Shown in pieces: positions 18,211-27,682 of a stretch of 64,000 bases of DNA. Position 1 is the stretch's first letter. The number at the start of each line of letters is the position of its first letter. The notes below the pieces were generated by a model that saw nothing but the letters and a program-made list of their open reading frames with translations, did not search any database and was not told the origin of the DNA. Made by a program: the position numbers and the translations under genes. The stretch comes from Bryobacteraceae bacterium (GTDB taxonomy: Bacteria > Acidobacteriota > Terriglobia > Bryobacterales > Bryobacteraceae): contig BPGD01000001.1 in assembly GCA_026002855.1 (NCBI GenBank), forward strand, positions 3,604,001-3,668,000, read 5' to 3'.

Positions 18211-18965
18211 GGGACCTCTACCCGTATTACATCGAATTCCGTCACGTCTATAAGACGTTTGACGAGCCCGTTCTGGTCGACGTGTCCTTCTACGTCAAAG
18301 ATGGCGAGACGCTGGCCATCATCGGCCGCAGCGGCGTCGGCAAGAGCGTCAGCCTGAACCACATCATGGGCTTTCTCAAGCCGGACAGCGGCCGCGTGAT
18401 CGTCGCCCACCAGGACATCACCGACATGACCGAGTCCGAACTGCGCGAAATCCGCCGCAAGGTCACCATGGTCTTCCAGAGCGGCGCGCTGTTTGACTCG
18501 CTCACCGTGGGCGAGAACGTCCTCTTCGCACTCGAGCTCCGCGAGGACTATGACGAGGCCAACAAGCTCGACATCATGCGCGGGCTGCTCCGCATGGTCG
18601 GGCTGGAGGACCGCGAGAACGACTATCCGTCCGATCTCTCCACCGGCCACCGCCGCGCCGTCGCCATCGCCCGTGCCCTGGCCGCCCAGCCTGAGTGCAT
18701 CCTCTATGACGAGCCGACCACCATGGTCGACCCGCTGATGTCTGACCTGATGATCAGTCTGATGCTGCGCCTGAAGGAACAGCTCCGCCTGACCAGCGTC
18801 GTCGTCACCCATGACCTCGACCTGATGCGGCGCGTGGCCGACCGTGTTGTGGTCCTCCACGAAGGCCGGGTCATCTACATGGGGCCGGTGAGCGAGATTG
18901 ACCGCTGCGAGCACCCCCATGTGCGCGAGTTTCTCGCCATGGACCGTGTGGAGCTCACCGGCTGA
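18198..18965 (+). CDS. MlaF-like ABC transporter ATPase
   Basis: ATP-binding subunit of the family that powers phospholipid/lipid trafficking between membranes (Mla type). Walker A is GRSGVGKS, the Q-loop region is MVFQSGALFDSLTVGEN as in MlaF, Walker B is CILYDEP and the H-loop VVTHDLD. The signature motif reads DLSTGHRRAVAIAR rather than the usual LSGG, a conservative but noticeable change. The start ATG 18198 overlaps mobA, so translation may be coupled. No MlaE permease or MCE substrate-binding gene adjoins it, so its membrane partner must lie elsewhere. Confidence 0.85.
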   Translation: MESLRDLYPYYIEFRHVYKTFDEPVLVDVSFYVKDGETLAIIGRSGVGKSVSLNHIMGFLKPDSGRVIVAHQDITDMTESELREIRRKVTMVFQSGALFDSLTVGENVLFALELREDYDEANKLDIMRGLLRMVGLEDRENDYPSDLSTGHRRAVAIARALAAQPECILYDEPTTMVDPLMSDLMISLMLRLKEQLRLTSVVVTHDLDLMRRVADRVVVLHEGRVIYMGPVSEIDRCEHPHVREFLAMDRVELTG

Positions 18966-20232
18966 CTTTGCCCCGCCATTCTCCGGCCCACTGGCGCAAC
19001 CGCATGATCCACGAGCGCTCCTCCACGCCGGGGTCTGCCGTCGCCTGCGGCGCCGGCGGTTGCCGCTCCAGCCAGGATGCCGGACGCGAAGCCGGCGTGC
19101 GCGCGATGAGGCGGGCCCGGAACGTGTTCGGCTGCACTGAATATGTCCGCTTCACGACCCTGCCGTCCCTTTCTTCGACCACCGCCTGGAAGCCATCCAC
19201 CTCCGCCCCGCTATGGAGCAGCTCCAGCGGCAGCCAGCCCCTGAGGTTCCGCTCGATAAACGCTGTTTCGTAACGCTGCCGCCTCGTGCTCCAGACAAAG
19301 ATCCGCAGCGAATCAAAGCCGTGCTCGGCGGAGCGCTGTGACTGCGCCGCCCACAGCCATACGGGCTTCTCGCCCCCCTTCGTGCGGATCGAGCCGATGC
19401 GGAAATAGGCGGCGATGCGCGCCCGTTCGGCGTACTGGGCCACTTCGTCGGGGATCTCCATCACCAGCATTCGCGCCAGCACCCAACCGGCTGAGCCGTC
19501 CTCCAGCCGGACCAGCGCCCAGTCGTCGGCGCTCTTCGGCGGGGCGGCTGGAGGAGCCGCTGCCGGAGGGCCGGCCGTGGTCCTGGACGGTTCTTCCGGC
19601 ATCGCCGTGCGGCTCAGTTCCAGCCAGTTGTCCGGCAACGGCGGGACAGGGACCGGCGCCAGGGGAGGCCCGGCGGTTTTCGCCGCCTTCTTTCGCGAGG
19701 CTGCGCTTCCGTTCGCTTTTCTTGCGGTGACGGACGATGCCGCCACCAGCGGCGCCGGCTCGTACGGCGAGCGCTCCACGCGCTCATAGGCGATGACGTC
19801 CACGTGCTGGCCGGGCTGGATGCGGCGGAAGCTGGGCGAGAGCCGGTGCGGGACGGTGTGAACGTTCAGCGCATCCAGTGCGGATGCGCGGCCCTGGGAA
19901 GGGGCTCCGGCGGCGCGCGCGCTCAGCCGCCGCAGTGTCTCCAGGTCCTGGCCCGAGAGCAGCAGCCGGCCGTCGATCCAGCCTTCGGCGCCGGACTGCG
20001 TGCGAATCTGATAAAAGCGCCGCCGACGGCCGATGATCTGGACGCGCTCGCCGTGGCGTAGCCTCGCCACCACGCGCGAGCGGGCGGCGAGCGCCTCCCG
20101 CAGGTCATATTCGAGCGGCCCGATGAAGGCCTCGCCGAGCGCCGGCCGCCGTTCGGCGCGCGTCGAACAGGCCGCCAGCGCAAGCGCCAGCAGCAGGAAC
20201 GCTCCCGCCACAGACCGCATCCGCGCCAGCAC
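18955..20232 (-). CDS. Lipoprotein with SH3-like domains
   Basis: Predicted lipoprotein of about 425 residues: AFLLLALALAACSTRAE is a lipoprotein signal with lipobox LAAC. The N-terminal segment (ARSRVVARLRHGERVQIIGRRRRFYQIRTQSGAEGWI) is a bacterial SH3 fold; a second, more divergent SH3-like stretch (DDWALVRLEDGSAGWVLARML) follows a long Pro/Ala/Lys-rich linker. The C-terminal region (IAAYFRIGSIRTKGGEKPVW) is not recognised. Bacterial SH3 domains often bind cell-wall peptides, so an envelope role is plausible. GTG 20232 has a GGGGGGAGG run 8 bases upstream; ATG 20220 is the next possible start. Its 3' end overlaps the convergent ATPase gene by 11 bases. Confidence 0.8.
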   Translation of the reverse strand: MLARMRSVAGAFLLLALALAACSTRAERRPALGEAFIGPLEYDLREALAARSRVVARLRHGERVQIIGRRRRFYQIRTQSGAEGWIDGRLLLSGQDLETLRRLSARAAGAPSQGRASALDALNVHTVPHRLSPSFRRIQPGQHVDVIAYERVERSPYEPAPLVAASSVTARKANGSAASRKKAAKTAGPPLAPVPVPPLPDNWLELSRTAMPEEPSRTTAGPPAAAPPAAPPKSADDWALVRLEDGSAGWVLARMLVMEIPDEVAQYAERARIAAYFRIGSIRTKGGEKPVWLWAAQSQRSAEHGFDSLRIFVWSTRRQRYETAFIERNLRGWLPLELLHSGAEVDGFQAVVEERDGRVVKRTYSVQPNTFRARLIARTPASRPASWLERQPPAPQATADPGVEERSWIMRLRQWAGEWRGKVSR

Positions 20233-20276
20233 GTTGCCCGCCTCCCCCCAGCATAGCAATGCCGGCGCGGCGCGGA

Positions 20277-21470
20277 TCAGCAAACCATTTCTTTCAGAAA
20301 TTGTTCGATCCGTCCGAGGCCCTTTTCAAGGTTTTCCATCGAAGTGGCGTACGAGATGCGCACGTGGTGTTCGGTGCCGAACGCCTCGCCGGGCACCACC
20401 GCTACATGCGCCTTCTCCAGCAGCTTCTCGGCGAACTGCATCGGCGTGTGGATGCCATTGCGGCCCAGCGCGGCGCTGATGTTCGGGTAGGCGTAGAAGG
20501 CGCCGCGGGGTTCGGCGCAACGCACGCCCGGCATGGCCCGCAGCCGCTGAACCACATACTGGCGGCGGCGGCGGTATTCGGCCAGCATGTCCTCCACCGC
20601 GCTCTGGTCGCCGAGCAGCGCCTCGATCGCCGCCTTCTGCGCGATCGAGGTGGGGTTGGACGTCGAATGCGATTGCAGCTTGATGATTGCCGAGCAGACC
20701 TCGGCCGGCGCCAGCGTGAATCCGATGCGCCAGCCGGTCATCGCGTAAGTCTTCGACAGCGAGCCGGCGACGATCACGTGCTCCTTCATGCCCGGCACGG
20801 CGGCGATCGAGAAGGGCTCGCTGTCGTAGAGGAAGCGGCAGTAGCACTCATCCGTCATCAGCCAGATGCCGCGCCGCGCGGCCAGGTGGCCGATCTTTTC
20901 GAACTCTTCCCGCCCGATCACCGCGCCCGAAGGGTTGCAGGGCGAGTTGATGATGATCAACCGTGTCCGCGGCGTGATGGCGCGCTCCACCTGCCCGGCC
21001 GTCAGGGCAAAGCCCTCCTCCTCGCTGGTCTCGACGAGCACCGGGCGTCCGCCCGAGTAGCTGACGACGTCGTAGTAGGTCACCCAGTAAGGCACCGGGA
21101 TGATGACTTCGTCGCCCTCGTTGATGAGCACCTGCACGGTGTTGAAGATGGCGTGCTTGCCGCCGACGCTCACCACGCACTCGGGCACGGTGTAATTGGT
21201 CCCGAAGTCCAGCCGGTGCCGCTCGCAGACGGCCTGACGGAGTTCAGCGACGCCCGCCATGGCCGTATAGCGGGTAAAGTTTTCCTCCAGGGCGCGCACG
21301 GCGGCCTGCTTGATGTGGTCGGGAGTCGGGAAATCCGGCTCGCCGACGCCAAAGTCCACCACGTCAACGCCCGCCCGGCGCAGCTTTTCGGCTTCGGCTG
21401 ACACGCGCGCCGTCGAGCTGACGCTGATGGACTGAACTCGGGACGAAAGAGTAGAAGCTGGTTGAAACAT
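20277..21470 (-). CDS. Aspartate-type PLP aminotransferase (class I/II)
   Basis: Cytosolic fold-type I aminotransferase of 397 residues. Typical segments in order: VDVVDFGVGEPDFPTPDHIK, the pyridine-stacking aromatic in PVPYWVTYYD, INSPCNPSGAV, the Asp in LMTDECYCRF, the PLP Lys in VAGSLSKTYAMTGWRIGF, and the substrate-carboxylate Arg in HHVRISYATS. It most resembles aspartate/prephenate aminotransferases of subgroup I-beta; the donor cannot be fixed from sequence. A GTG at 21503 overlaps the coaD stop (GTGA) and would allow coupled translation; the family-typical N-terminus favours ATG 21470. Confidence 0.92.
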   Translation of the reverse strand: MFQPASTLSSRVQSISVSSTARVSAEAEKLRRAGVDVVDFGVGEPDFPTPDHIKQAAVRALEENFTRYTAMAGVAELRQAVCERHRLDFGTNYTVPECVVSVGGKHAIFNTVQVLINEGDEVIIPVPYWVTYYDVVSYSGGRPVLVETSEEEGFALTAGQVERAITPRTRLIIINSPCNPSGAVIGREEFEKIGHLAARRGIWLMTDECYCRFLYDSEPFSIAAVPGMKEHVIVAGSLSKTYAMTGWRIGFTLAPAEVCSAIIKLQSHSTSNPTSIAQKAAIEALLGDQSAVEDMLAEYRRRRQYVVQRLRAMPGVRCAEPRGAFYAYPNISAALGRNGIHTPMQFAEKLLEKAHVAVVPGEAFGTEHHVRISYATSMENLEKGLGRIEQFLKEMVC

Positions 21471-21499
21471 TCCTGCCACTCGGTGGTTCCAACGGGATT

Positions 21500-22021
21500 T
21501 CACCCGGATGTCTTGCTGTCCGGCCGCTTTGCCGGCAGCCGCTGTCTGAGCCTCGCCTCGACCTGGGGCGGCACCAGGCCGCTGACGTCGCCGCCCAGTG
21601 CAATCACTTCCTTCACCAGCCGCGAACTGAGGAAGGAATAGGCTTCACCTGCCATCATAAACATAGTTTCGATCTCCGGCGCCAGCCGCCGGTTCATCAG
21701 CGCCATTTGCAGTTCATACTCGTAGTCGCTGATGGCCCGGATGCCGCGCAGCAGCAGGCAGGCGCCGCGCCGCCGCGCGTACTCCACCAACAGCCCGTCG
21801 AAGGAGTCCACTTCGACGTTAACCAGCCCGGCGGTCGCCTCGCGCAGCATCTCGACGCGCTCAGCGGCGCTGAACAGCGGCTGCTTGCCCGCATTGCGCA
21901 GCACGGCAACAATCAGCCGGTCCACCAGCGGCGCGCAACGGCTGATCAGGTCGAGATGGCCGTTGGTGACGGGATCGAATGAGCCCGGATAGACCGCAAT
22001 AAGAAGCTTCTGTGCGGACAA
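21500..22021 (-). CDS. coaD: Phosphopantetheine adenylyltransferase
   Basis: Penultimate step of coenzyme A synthesis: ATP plus 4'-phosphopantetheine gives dephospho-CoA. The nucleotidyltransferase motif YPGSFDPVTNGHLDLI carries the catalytic T/HxGH element; RGIRAISDYEYELQMALMN and YSFLSSRLVKEVIALGGDV are the other family signatures. 173 residues, near the usual 160. The start appears to be TTG 22021 with GGGGAAGG about 7 bases upstream. Upstream, 22022-22288 contains nothing I can identify. Confidence 0.95.
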   Translation of the reverse strand: MSAQKLLIAVYPGSFDPVTNGHLDLISRCAPLVDRLIVAVLRNAGKQPLFSAAERVEMLREATAGLVNVEVDSFDGLLVEYARRRGACLLLRGIRAISDYEYELQMALMNRRLAPEIETMFMMAGEAYSFLSSRLVKEVIALGGDVSGLVPPQVEARLRQRLPAKRPDSKTSG

Positions 22022-22288
22022 GACTGTGCCTTCCCCAATGGATGTCGACGGAGGAATGACCCTTCATTGTACGCCTTTGGCCCCGCTGGGCTGAAAGGCG
22101 TCCTTGCCTGAAAACCGCGCGGTCGCGCGATTCCATGCAGCCTGCATCTGCCAGGGCCGGCTGGCGCGCGCCCCCGGCAGCCGCGGCTCGGACTCAGGAC
22201 TCCCGGAGGAGGCGCCGGCGGTTCCGCGGCCGTCGCCGTACGGTTCCTGCGGTCATTTGCCGCGCGGCGGGCCTTCGCAGCAGCCTGC

Positions 22289-22294
22289 TAGATT
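22289..22294 (+). promoter_or_regulatory. -10-like TAGATT six bases before the start codon
   Basis: TAGATT is followed by GGAACG and the GTG at 22301; there is no Shine-Dalgarno, again suggesting a leaderless message. Confidence 0.4.
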
Positions 22295-22300
22295 GGAACG

Positions 22301-22807
22301 GTGAGCCGAAAGGACGAGCTGCGCGCGCGGGCCCTGAAGGACGCGTTGGGAGCGCTGGGATATCCGGGATTCCTGTCCCTGTTCTCGGAGATCGAGGCCG
22401 AAGAGGGGCACGACCCGGCCGTCGTGCTGATGGCGGCCCTGGCCTGTGACCGGCTTGAGGAGCCGATCATCGAGGCCCTGCCGTGGCTGGTGCTGCGCTT
22501 TGAGCAGCTCGACTGGGACTGGCTTCTGCGCGAGGCCCGCCGGCGCGGCGTGCAGAACCGCCTCGGTTTCGTCGTCGCGCTCGCCCTGCGTGCCGGCGCA
22601 GGGGCGCTCGATATGGCGCGGCTGGCGCGGCTCGCCGCCATTGAGGAAGAACTCTACGCCTGCCGTCTTGACCGGGAAGATCCGCGATGGCCTCCTGTGC
22701 CTCCGGCCCGGCGGGATGAGCGGCGGAGCCTGCGCAGCGAGGAGGCCGCACAGTGGGGGCTGATGAGCTGCCTGCGGCCAGAAGAGTTGCGCTTTCTGGA
22801 TGTCTGA
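22301..22807 (+). CDS. Hypothetical helical protein
   Basis: No family recognised. The 168-residue product is rich in Leu, Arg and Glu and looks all-helical (LPWLVLRFEQLDWDWLLREARRRGVQNRLGFVVALAL), without signal peptide or membrane segment, so probably cytosolic. The charged C-terminal third (RRDERRSLRSEEAAQWGLM) may be a flexible tail. The regular arrangement of Trp/Leu and the acidic/basic patches would fit a regulator or antitoxin-like protein, but nothing specific supports this. Codon use is like that of its neighbours and no competing frame is better. Confidence 0.65.
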   Translation: MSRKDELRARALKDALGALGYPGFLSLFSEIEAEEGHDPAVVLMAALACDRLEEPIIEALPWLVLRFEQLDWDWLLREARRRGVQNRLGFVVALALRAGAGALDMARLARLAAIEEELYACRLDREDPRWPPVPPARRDERRSLRSEEAAQWGLMSCLRPEELRFLDV

Positions 22808-22905
22808 CCGCCAGTCCTCAACCGGCCGCCGCTTCGGCTACATTGGAAGGTGCCCTGGCCCCCCGGGGCCAGCGGATCTCTGCCGTGATTGGGAGGGCAC
22901 TCTCA

Positions 22906-23346
22906 ATGAGAATTCTTGCGCTTGTGATCCTGAGCCTTTCGCCGGCCCTGCTGATGGGCCAGCAGCGCACGCTGATGCACTGTTTCACGTTCACGGAAAT
23001 TCCGGAAGCCACGGCGGCCGACTGGGACGCCTTCCGCAAGGCCACCGAAGAGCTGCCGTCCAAAATTGACGGCCTGCTCCGGGTCTGGCACGGGAAACTG
23101 GCGCGCCCGCTCGGCATCCTGCAAACCGACGGCGCGCTGGATGCGGACAACCAGAAGAAGCTGCGCGAAGGCGGCTCGGTGCCCGCGCAGGTGAAGATGG
23201 TGCGCCGCCAGTATGGCGTCTGCATGGAGTTCCGCAACGAGGACGCGCTCAAGGCCTACGCAAAACACCCCGCGCATGACGCGTGGATGAAGGTCTACGA
23301 GAAGGTTCGCGTGCCGGGCACGACGACCTTCGACATTCTGCCCTGA
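22906..23346 (+). CDS. Secreted Dabb-type (stress-responsive alpha/beta-barrel) protein
   Basis: 146 residues with a signal peptide (MRILALVILSLSPALLMGQQ) and a dimeric alpha/beta-barrel core: TLMHCFTFTEIPEATAADWDAF at the start and EDALKAYAKHPAHDAWMKVY near the end are the usual strand-helix pattern of Dabb domains. The Dabb family is structurally defined; catalytic roles vary and none can be assigned here. ATG 22906 is preceded by GGGAGG with about 9 bases spacing. A TACATT farther upstream may be the -10. The 3' end faces the photolyase gene. Confidence 0.75.
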   Translation: MRILALVILSLSPALLMGQQRTLMHCFTFTEIPEATAADWDAFRKATEELPSKIDGLLRVWHGKLARPLGILQTDGALDADNQKKLREGGSVPAQVKMVRRQYGVCMEFRNEDALKAYAKHPAHDAWMKVYEKVRVPGTTTFDILP

Positions 23347-23364
23347 GCCGCGTGCGGTCCGGAT

Positions 23365-24726
23365 TCAGCGGCGCCGCCTGGCGGGGCGCTTCCGGCTGCC
23401 GTGGCGCTCGCGCACCCGCTCGGCCTCGAGGCGGGCCTGCGGCGTGCGGCGCACCGCGCGGATGCGCGCCTGGGCGGCGCGCACGGCGTCGCGATGATCC
23501 ACGATGGGCCGCGGATAACGGTTCGGGTCGTCCAGCTCCGGCACCCAACGACGGACGAAAAGCCCGTCGGGGTCGTGGTCGCGTTGCTGCTTGTATGGGT
23601 TGTAGATGCGGAGGGTGTTGATTCCGGTGGTTCCGCTCTGCATCTGGCACTGGCTGTAGTGGATGCCCGGTTCGTAGTCAGTGAACAGCCGGGCCAGATG
23701 CAGCGCCACCGGCCTCCAATGCAGCCAGAGGTCATAGGCCGCGAAGCTGACCAGCATGGCGCGCATGCGGAAGTTGAGCCAGCCGGTCTGCCGCAGCATC
23801 CGCATGCAGGCATCGACGAAGGGATACCCCGTCAGGCCCTCGCACCAGCGGCCAAACCATTCTTCGTTGAATTCGTTTTCGCGCAGACCGTCGCAGGCTC
23901 GAACCATGTTCTCGAATTCGATCCGCGGTTCGTCCTCCAGCTTCTGGATGAAATGGTCCCGCCAGTGCAGCCGCGCCAGAAAGGCCGCCAGCGCCATCCG
24001 CCACGTCCCCTCGGCCGTCTGACGGCGCCTTTCCACCGCCTGAAAGACCACCCGGGACGAAATCGTGCCCCAGGCCAGATGCGGGCTCAGGCGCGAGCAG
24101 CTTTCTTCGGCCGTCAGCGGGCTCGACATCTCCAGGTGATATCGAGCGCCACGCCGTGCCAGGAAGGTTTCGAGCACTTCGTGGGCTGCCCGTTCGCCGC
24201 CCCGCTGGACGTGGATCGGACAGCGGGCGGGAGGCAATCCGCCCGGATCGATGTCATGGGGTTGCAGGCGCGCCGGCGCTGCAATCACGGGCTCGGTCAT
24301 CCTCTGTATCCACCGGCGCGACCAGCCGTCGCGCGTCTTCAGGCCGCGAATGACGCCATTTGAGGGATATTCGAAAAAGGGGATCCCCGATTCCCGCGCC
24401 CAGCGCCTCACGCGGCGGTCCCGGGCGTAGGTCCAGCCGTTGCCGGTTTCTTCGTGCGCGTATAGCGCGGTGACGGGAAGCGAACGCAGCACGTCAATGG
24501 CGTCGCCGGCGCGCACGACCAGCGGCGCTCCCAGACGGCGCAGATTGGCGTCGAGCTCCTCCAGGCACTGCCGTGCGAACGCCCAGTGGCGTGAGTCGTA
24601 GTCCGGGCCCTCCCAGAGCTCCGGTTCATGAATGAACAGGGGCAGCACCGGGCCGTGGCGCGCCGCCTCGGCCAGCGGCCGGTGATCCAGAATGCGAAAG
24701 TCGCGCTTGAACCAGACGACGTGCAT
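23365..24726 (-). CDS. Cryptochrome/deoxyribodipyrimidine photolyase family protein
   Basis: FAD enzyme that repairs UV-induced pyrimidine dimers with light, or a related photoreceptor. The N-terminal antenna domain starts [20 protein letters not shown]; the FAD-binding C-terminal half has [58 protein letters not shown], and the dimer-proximal [30 protein letters not shown] split across helices. 453 residues is standard. The C-terminus is unusually Arg-rich ([15 protein letters not shown]), which might aid DNA binding. Whether it is a CPD photolyase or a cryptochrome-like subclass cannot be settled here. Confidence 0.9.
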   Translation of the reverse strand: MHVVWFKRDFRILDHRPLAEAARHGPVLPLFIHEPELWEGPDYDSRHWAFARQCLEELDANLRRLGAPLVVRAGDAIDVLRSLPVTALYAHEETGNGWTYARDRRVRRWARESGIPFFEYPSNGVIRGLKTRDGWSRRWIQRMTEPVIAAPARLQPHDIDPGGLPPARCPIHVQRGGERAAHEVLETFLARRGARYHLEMSSPLTAEESCSRLSPHLAWGTISSRVVFQAVERRRQTAEGTWRMALAAFLARLHWRDHFIQKLEDEPRIEFENMVRACDGLRENEFNEEWFGRWCEGLTGYPFVDACMRMLRQTGWLNFRMRAMLVSFAAYDLWLHWRPVALHLARLFTDYEPGIHYSQCQMQSGTTGINTLRIYNPYKQQRDHDPDGLFVRRWVPELDDPNRYPRPIVDHRDAVRAAQARIRAVRRTPQARLEAERVRERHGSRKRPARRRR

Positions 24727-25251
24727 CGTGTTTCAAACAAGACTATCGAGCCATGTTCCGGCCACGGGCCGGCCGTCTCCCCCGGGTCCGGCGCAGAGAC
24801 GGCCACGGACGTCCGCTCCGCATGGCCCCGTCACAGAAGTCGATTCGCGGCCCGGGCCGTGCGGTGCATTTTTCAGGTCAGGGTTTCGGACCCTGGGATC
24901 GTAAAATTATGTAAAGGCGACAGGTCCACCGTATCGAATCTCAATTGCGGAACGTCCAAAGTTGCAGACCGCAACGCGGCCCCTGCGGAGACAGACAACC
25001 TCCCGGGCCGCATGCCGGACGCGTCTTTCACCCCTTTCAGCGCGTTCGGTCCGGCCCCCGGCGTTGCTGACCCCCTGGCGCGCCGGGGCCCATCCCTTCA
25101 CGCCCTCGCACGCTCCGCCGATTCATTGCCCGTCGGGCAGCGTGTGGCCGGACTTCTTTTTTCCCGCCGGTCGATGCGGATTGATATGGAGACAGCCCTG
25201 CTCGAGGCACTGGGGCGGGCGGGGATGCAGCAGGAATGTGCGCGCCGGAAG
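24727..25251. other. Intergenic stretch without a supported gene
   Basis: I see no convincing coding frame. A small perfect hairpin, CAGGGT-TTCGG-ACCCTG, lies near 24879-24895 and is followed by an AT-rich patch (GTAAAATTATGTAAAGG, from about 24901), which may be a transcription signal. The long + frame crossing this region runs through the antisense of tRNA-Gly and is spurious. Confidence 0.4.
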
Positions 25252-25326
25252 TGGAGCGGGAGACGGGACTCGAACCCGCAACCAACGGCTTGGAAGGCCG
25301 TGACTCTACCCTTGAGTTACTCCCGC
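25252..25326 (-). tRNA. tRNA-Gly (anticodon TCC)
   Basis: On the minus strand the acceptor arm GCGGGAG pairs perfectly with CTCCCGC, the anticodon stem-loop is CGGCCTTCCAAGCCG with anticodon TCC, and the T arm is GCGGGTTCGAGTCCCGT. The discriminator base and an encoded CCA complete the 3' end. 75 bases including CCA. Confidence 0.95.
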
Positions 25327-25390
25327 TCGCAGCGGCCTCAAAGCCGTCACTTTGATTCTAGAAGACGGCCGCGCGCCGGTCAACGCCCGC

Positions 25391-26782
25391 CTACTGGGCG
25401 CCTCGGCTGAGCAGCATGACTTTGAGCGTGTTGAACACGATGTACATGTCAAGCGAAAGCCCGAGATGTTTCAGGTAATACAGGTCATACTCAAGCTTCG
25501 TGATCGTGTCCTGGAGCGTGTCGCCGTACTTGTGGTTGATCTGCGCCCATCCGGTGATGCCCGGCGGGATCGTGTGACGCTGGTCGTAGAAGGGGATCTG
25601 CTCGCGCAGCACCTGTACGAACTCCGGCCGCTCCGGCCGCGGCCCGACGATCGACATCTCCCCTCTGAGCACGTTGAAAAACTGCGGCAACTCGTCCAGG
25701 CGAAGCTTCCGCAGGACGCGCCCGACGGGCGTGACGCGCGGATCGTTCGTGGTGGCCCACACCGCGCCGGAGCGGGCCTCGGCATCCTGATACATCGAGC
25801 GGAACTTCAGCAGCTCAAATACGCGCCCGCCCTGCCCGACGCGGCGCTGGCGGTATATGACAGGTCCCGGCGAGTTCAGCCGCACGGCGAGCGCGATGAT
25901 CGCCATCAGCGGAAGCGTCAGCAGCACGCCAACCAGCGCCATCAGGAAAGAATAAGCGCGTTGCATCGCCAGCTTGCGCGGATTCGGCCCGAGCGTTCCG
26001 GAGAAGATCAGTTGCGAGGGACGCAGCGCGTCCACCGGCACGCGCCACATCACATGTTCGTAGAGAGAGGCCGCGTCCTCCACCGGAACGCCCTTCAACC
26101 GCAACTGAAGAAGCTGCTGGACGGGCATCTGCCCTCGCCGCTCATCCAGCCCCACAACAAGGCGTTCCGGCCGCAGCTTTTCGTACACGGCCAGAATATC
26201 CGACGCAGACCCCAGCCAGCGTCCCAACCCTGGCACTTCCTTTTCGAGCGGCGCCGGGGCCAGATACCCGATCCCCTCCATCGCGAAGTGCGGCCGCTCG
26301 GTCACGGTGCGCGCGATGGTGCGAACCAGCCGGTTGTGTCCAATAAACAGCAGCCGCTGCCGGTGCAGCACGCGGAGAACATAGATGTCGAACAGAATCC
26401 GCCAGCCCGGAAGCACGGCCAACCCGATGAGGCTGCCCGCGATCATCTGCCACCGGGGCAGCGCCAGGGGCGGATACAGATAACTCAGCATCCCCTGGGC
26501 GAGAAACGCCGCCCCGAACACCAGGCAGAACTGCTGCACCAGCCGCAGCCGCGAGTAGACGCGGATCTCCGAGTACAGGTCGTTGAAGTAAACTCCGAGC
26601 GCGATGGCGCCAACGGCGGCCAGCACCTGCGAACTGCCGCCGTCATAGAGCAGATAGATCAGCCAGTCGTCCTCCCCGAGCAGCGGAATCACCGCAAGAT
26701 AACAGGTCGCCGCCAGCAGGATTTCCACTCCCATCAAGGCAAGCAGCGGGACGGGAATGGCGATTTGGAAGAGCCGGATCAT
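25391..26782 (-). CDS. Polyprenyl glycosylphosphotransferase (exopolysaccharide sugar transferase)
   Basis: Inner-membrane enzyme that transfers a sugar-1-phosphate to undecaprenyl phosphate, the first step of exopolysaccharide or O-unit assembly. About four N-terminal helices and a cytoplasmic CoA-binding-like domain ([18 protein letters not shown]) precede the catalytic bacterial sugar-transferase domain: a fifth helix ([20 protein letters not shown]), [63 protein letters not shown] and [15 protein letters not shown]. 463 residues, full length. It resembles the EpsB/PEP-CTERM-associated branch (TIGR03013), but no exosortase is seen here. The tRNA-Gly lies just downstream on the same strand. 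Confidence 0.92.
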   Translation of the reverse strand: MIRLFQIAIPVPLLALMGVEILLAATCYLAVIPLLGEDDWLIYLLYDGGSSQVLAAVGAIALGVYFNDLYSEIRVYSRLRLVQQFCLVFGAAFLAQGMLSYLYPPLALPRWQMIAGSLIGLAVLPGWRILFDIYVLRVLHRQRLLFIGHNRLVRTIARTVTERPHFAMEGIGYLAPAPLEKEVPGLGRWLGSASDILAVYEKLRPERLVVGLDERRGQMPVQQLLQLRLKGVPVEDAASLYEHVMWRVPVDALRPSQLIFSGTLGPNPRKLAMQRAYSFLMALVGVLLTLPLMAIIALAVRLNSPGPVIYRQRRVGQGGRVFELLKFRSMYQDAEARSGAVWATTNDPRVTPVGRVLRKLRLDELPQFFNVLRGEMSIVGPRPERPEFVQVLREQIPFYDQRHTIPPGITGWAQINHKYGDTLQDTITKLEYDLYYLKHLGLSLDMYIVFNTLKVMLLSRGAQ

Positions 26783-27001
26783 CCGCGTTCAGGGGTGAAC
26801 AGAATGCCAGTCTAGCACGCGGCGGTTGCGTGTCACCGGCGGCGCGAAGCCGGCTATCATCGGGCCGGCGACAGGCCGGCGTTGTGTTCGACGAGGTGCC
26901 TTCTCCGGGGATTCCGTGCAGCGGCAAGAAGGCCCGCCGTTTGGGAACGGCCCGCTGACGCAGGCGCTCGCCGCGCTTGCCAGCCGGTTCGAATTCGAAG
27001 T

Positions 27002-27117
27002 GAAGCGGCCGCGGGAAGGGCATCGGATGAAGGCCCGTTCCATCGAAGTCCGGCATGATGGCCGGGAAACGAGCTCCAGGGATGCGGACGCCGCGTGGCC
27101 GCTTTGGTCCAGCGCGG
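27002..27117 (+). repeat. Degenerate intergenic repeat, copy B (pairs with 49858-49974)
   Basis: Aligned by eye to 49858-49974 with about three-quarters identical bases and almost no length difference. Best conserved blocks are GAAGCGGC at the left, GGCATCGG, AAGGCC with TCCATC, and CCGCTTTGGTCC near the right. Both copies are in noncoding gaps just upstream of a + strand gene. Confidence 0.6.
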
Positions 27118-27284
27118 CGCCCTCAGTCACCGGCGGTGCCGACACTGTATTCGTGAGGCCCCAGAGGCGTCAAAACCAGCGGGCCACCCCGACAGCAGGG
27201 GGCCGCCCGAAGCTTTCACCCTGGAACCGGGACGGTGTCACGAATGCCTGCCGGCCCCGGTTTTCACAGCGGCCCCGGCTCTGC

Positions 27285-27290
27285 TATACA
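27285..27290 (+). promoter_or_regulatory. -10-like TATACA before the cytochrome gene
   Basis: TATACA lies 9 bases before the ATG at 27300; a TTTTCA about 18 bases further upstream (27261-27266) could be the -35. No Shine-Dalgarno is present. Confidence 0.45.
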
Positions 27291-27299
27291 CTGATCCCT

Positions 27300-27668
27300 A
27301 TGAAGACGACTGCTTTTCTGCTTGCTCTCTCTGTTGCCGTTCCTGCCGCCATTGCGGCTCTCGAAGACCCGCCGCCCCAGCACGTGAAGTGGATGCAGGA
27401 GAGCGGTCAGCTCATGGACAAGATTCGCAGCGGGCAGGACGTTCAGGCGAGTGCACAGCGCCTGGGGGCCATTTACAAGGAAGTGGAAGCCTTCTGGGCG
27501 AAGCGGAATTCGGAAGTCGCCGTGAAGGCGACCCGGGACATCCAGGCGGCTGCGGCGAAGGTCGCTGCCGGAGACACGGCCGCCGGGCGCGCCATTGGCG
27601 CCGGGTGCCGTACGTGCCACGACCAGCACCGCGAAAAGATCTCCGATACGGTCTACAAGATCAAGTGA
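27300..27668 (+). CDS. Periplasmic c-type cytochrome (cytochrome c'/c556-like)
   Basis: 122 residues with a signal peptide (MKTTAFLLALSVAVPAAIAA) and a single C-terminal haem-binding CRTCH motif within GAGCRTCHDQHREKISDTVY. The helical body (HVKWMQESGQLMDKIRSGQD, IYKEVEAFWAKRNSEVAVKA) and the haem site at the C-terminus match the four-helix cytochrome c'/c556 fold. It likely shuttles electrons or binds small gases in the periplasm. The axial sixth ligand cannot be determined. A much longer upstream extension of the frame is open but has no signal and spans the dispersed repeat. Confidence 0.82.
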   Translation: MKTTAFLLALSVAVPAAIAALEDPPPQHVKWMQESGQLMDKIRSGQDVQASAQRLGAIYKEVEAFWAKRNSEVAVKATRDIQAAAAKVAAGDTAAGRAIGAGCRTCHDQHREKISDTVYKIK

Positions 27669-27682
27669 ACTGAGCGCCCCGC

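Larger units (their letters stand above)
26783..27299. other. Intergenic stretch with degenerate dispersed repeat
   Basis: No gene is supported. The stretch contains copy B of a dispersed repeat (27002-27117, described separately) and, at its right end, the promoter of the cytochrome gene. Frames on both strands stay open because of high GC but show no recognisable protein. Confidence 0.45.

Noticed and set aside
24628-25410. 260-codon plus-strand frame
   Set aside because: It reads across the antisense of tRNA-Gly (giving a translated-tRNA-like RRDSNPQPTAW stretch) and has no recognisable domain.
26826-27299. N-terminal extension of the cytochrome frame
   Set aside because: The extension covers a dispersed noncoding repeat and hides the signal peptide. 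The -10-like element directly before ATG 27300 and the signal sequence there fix the start.
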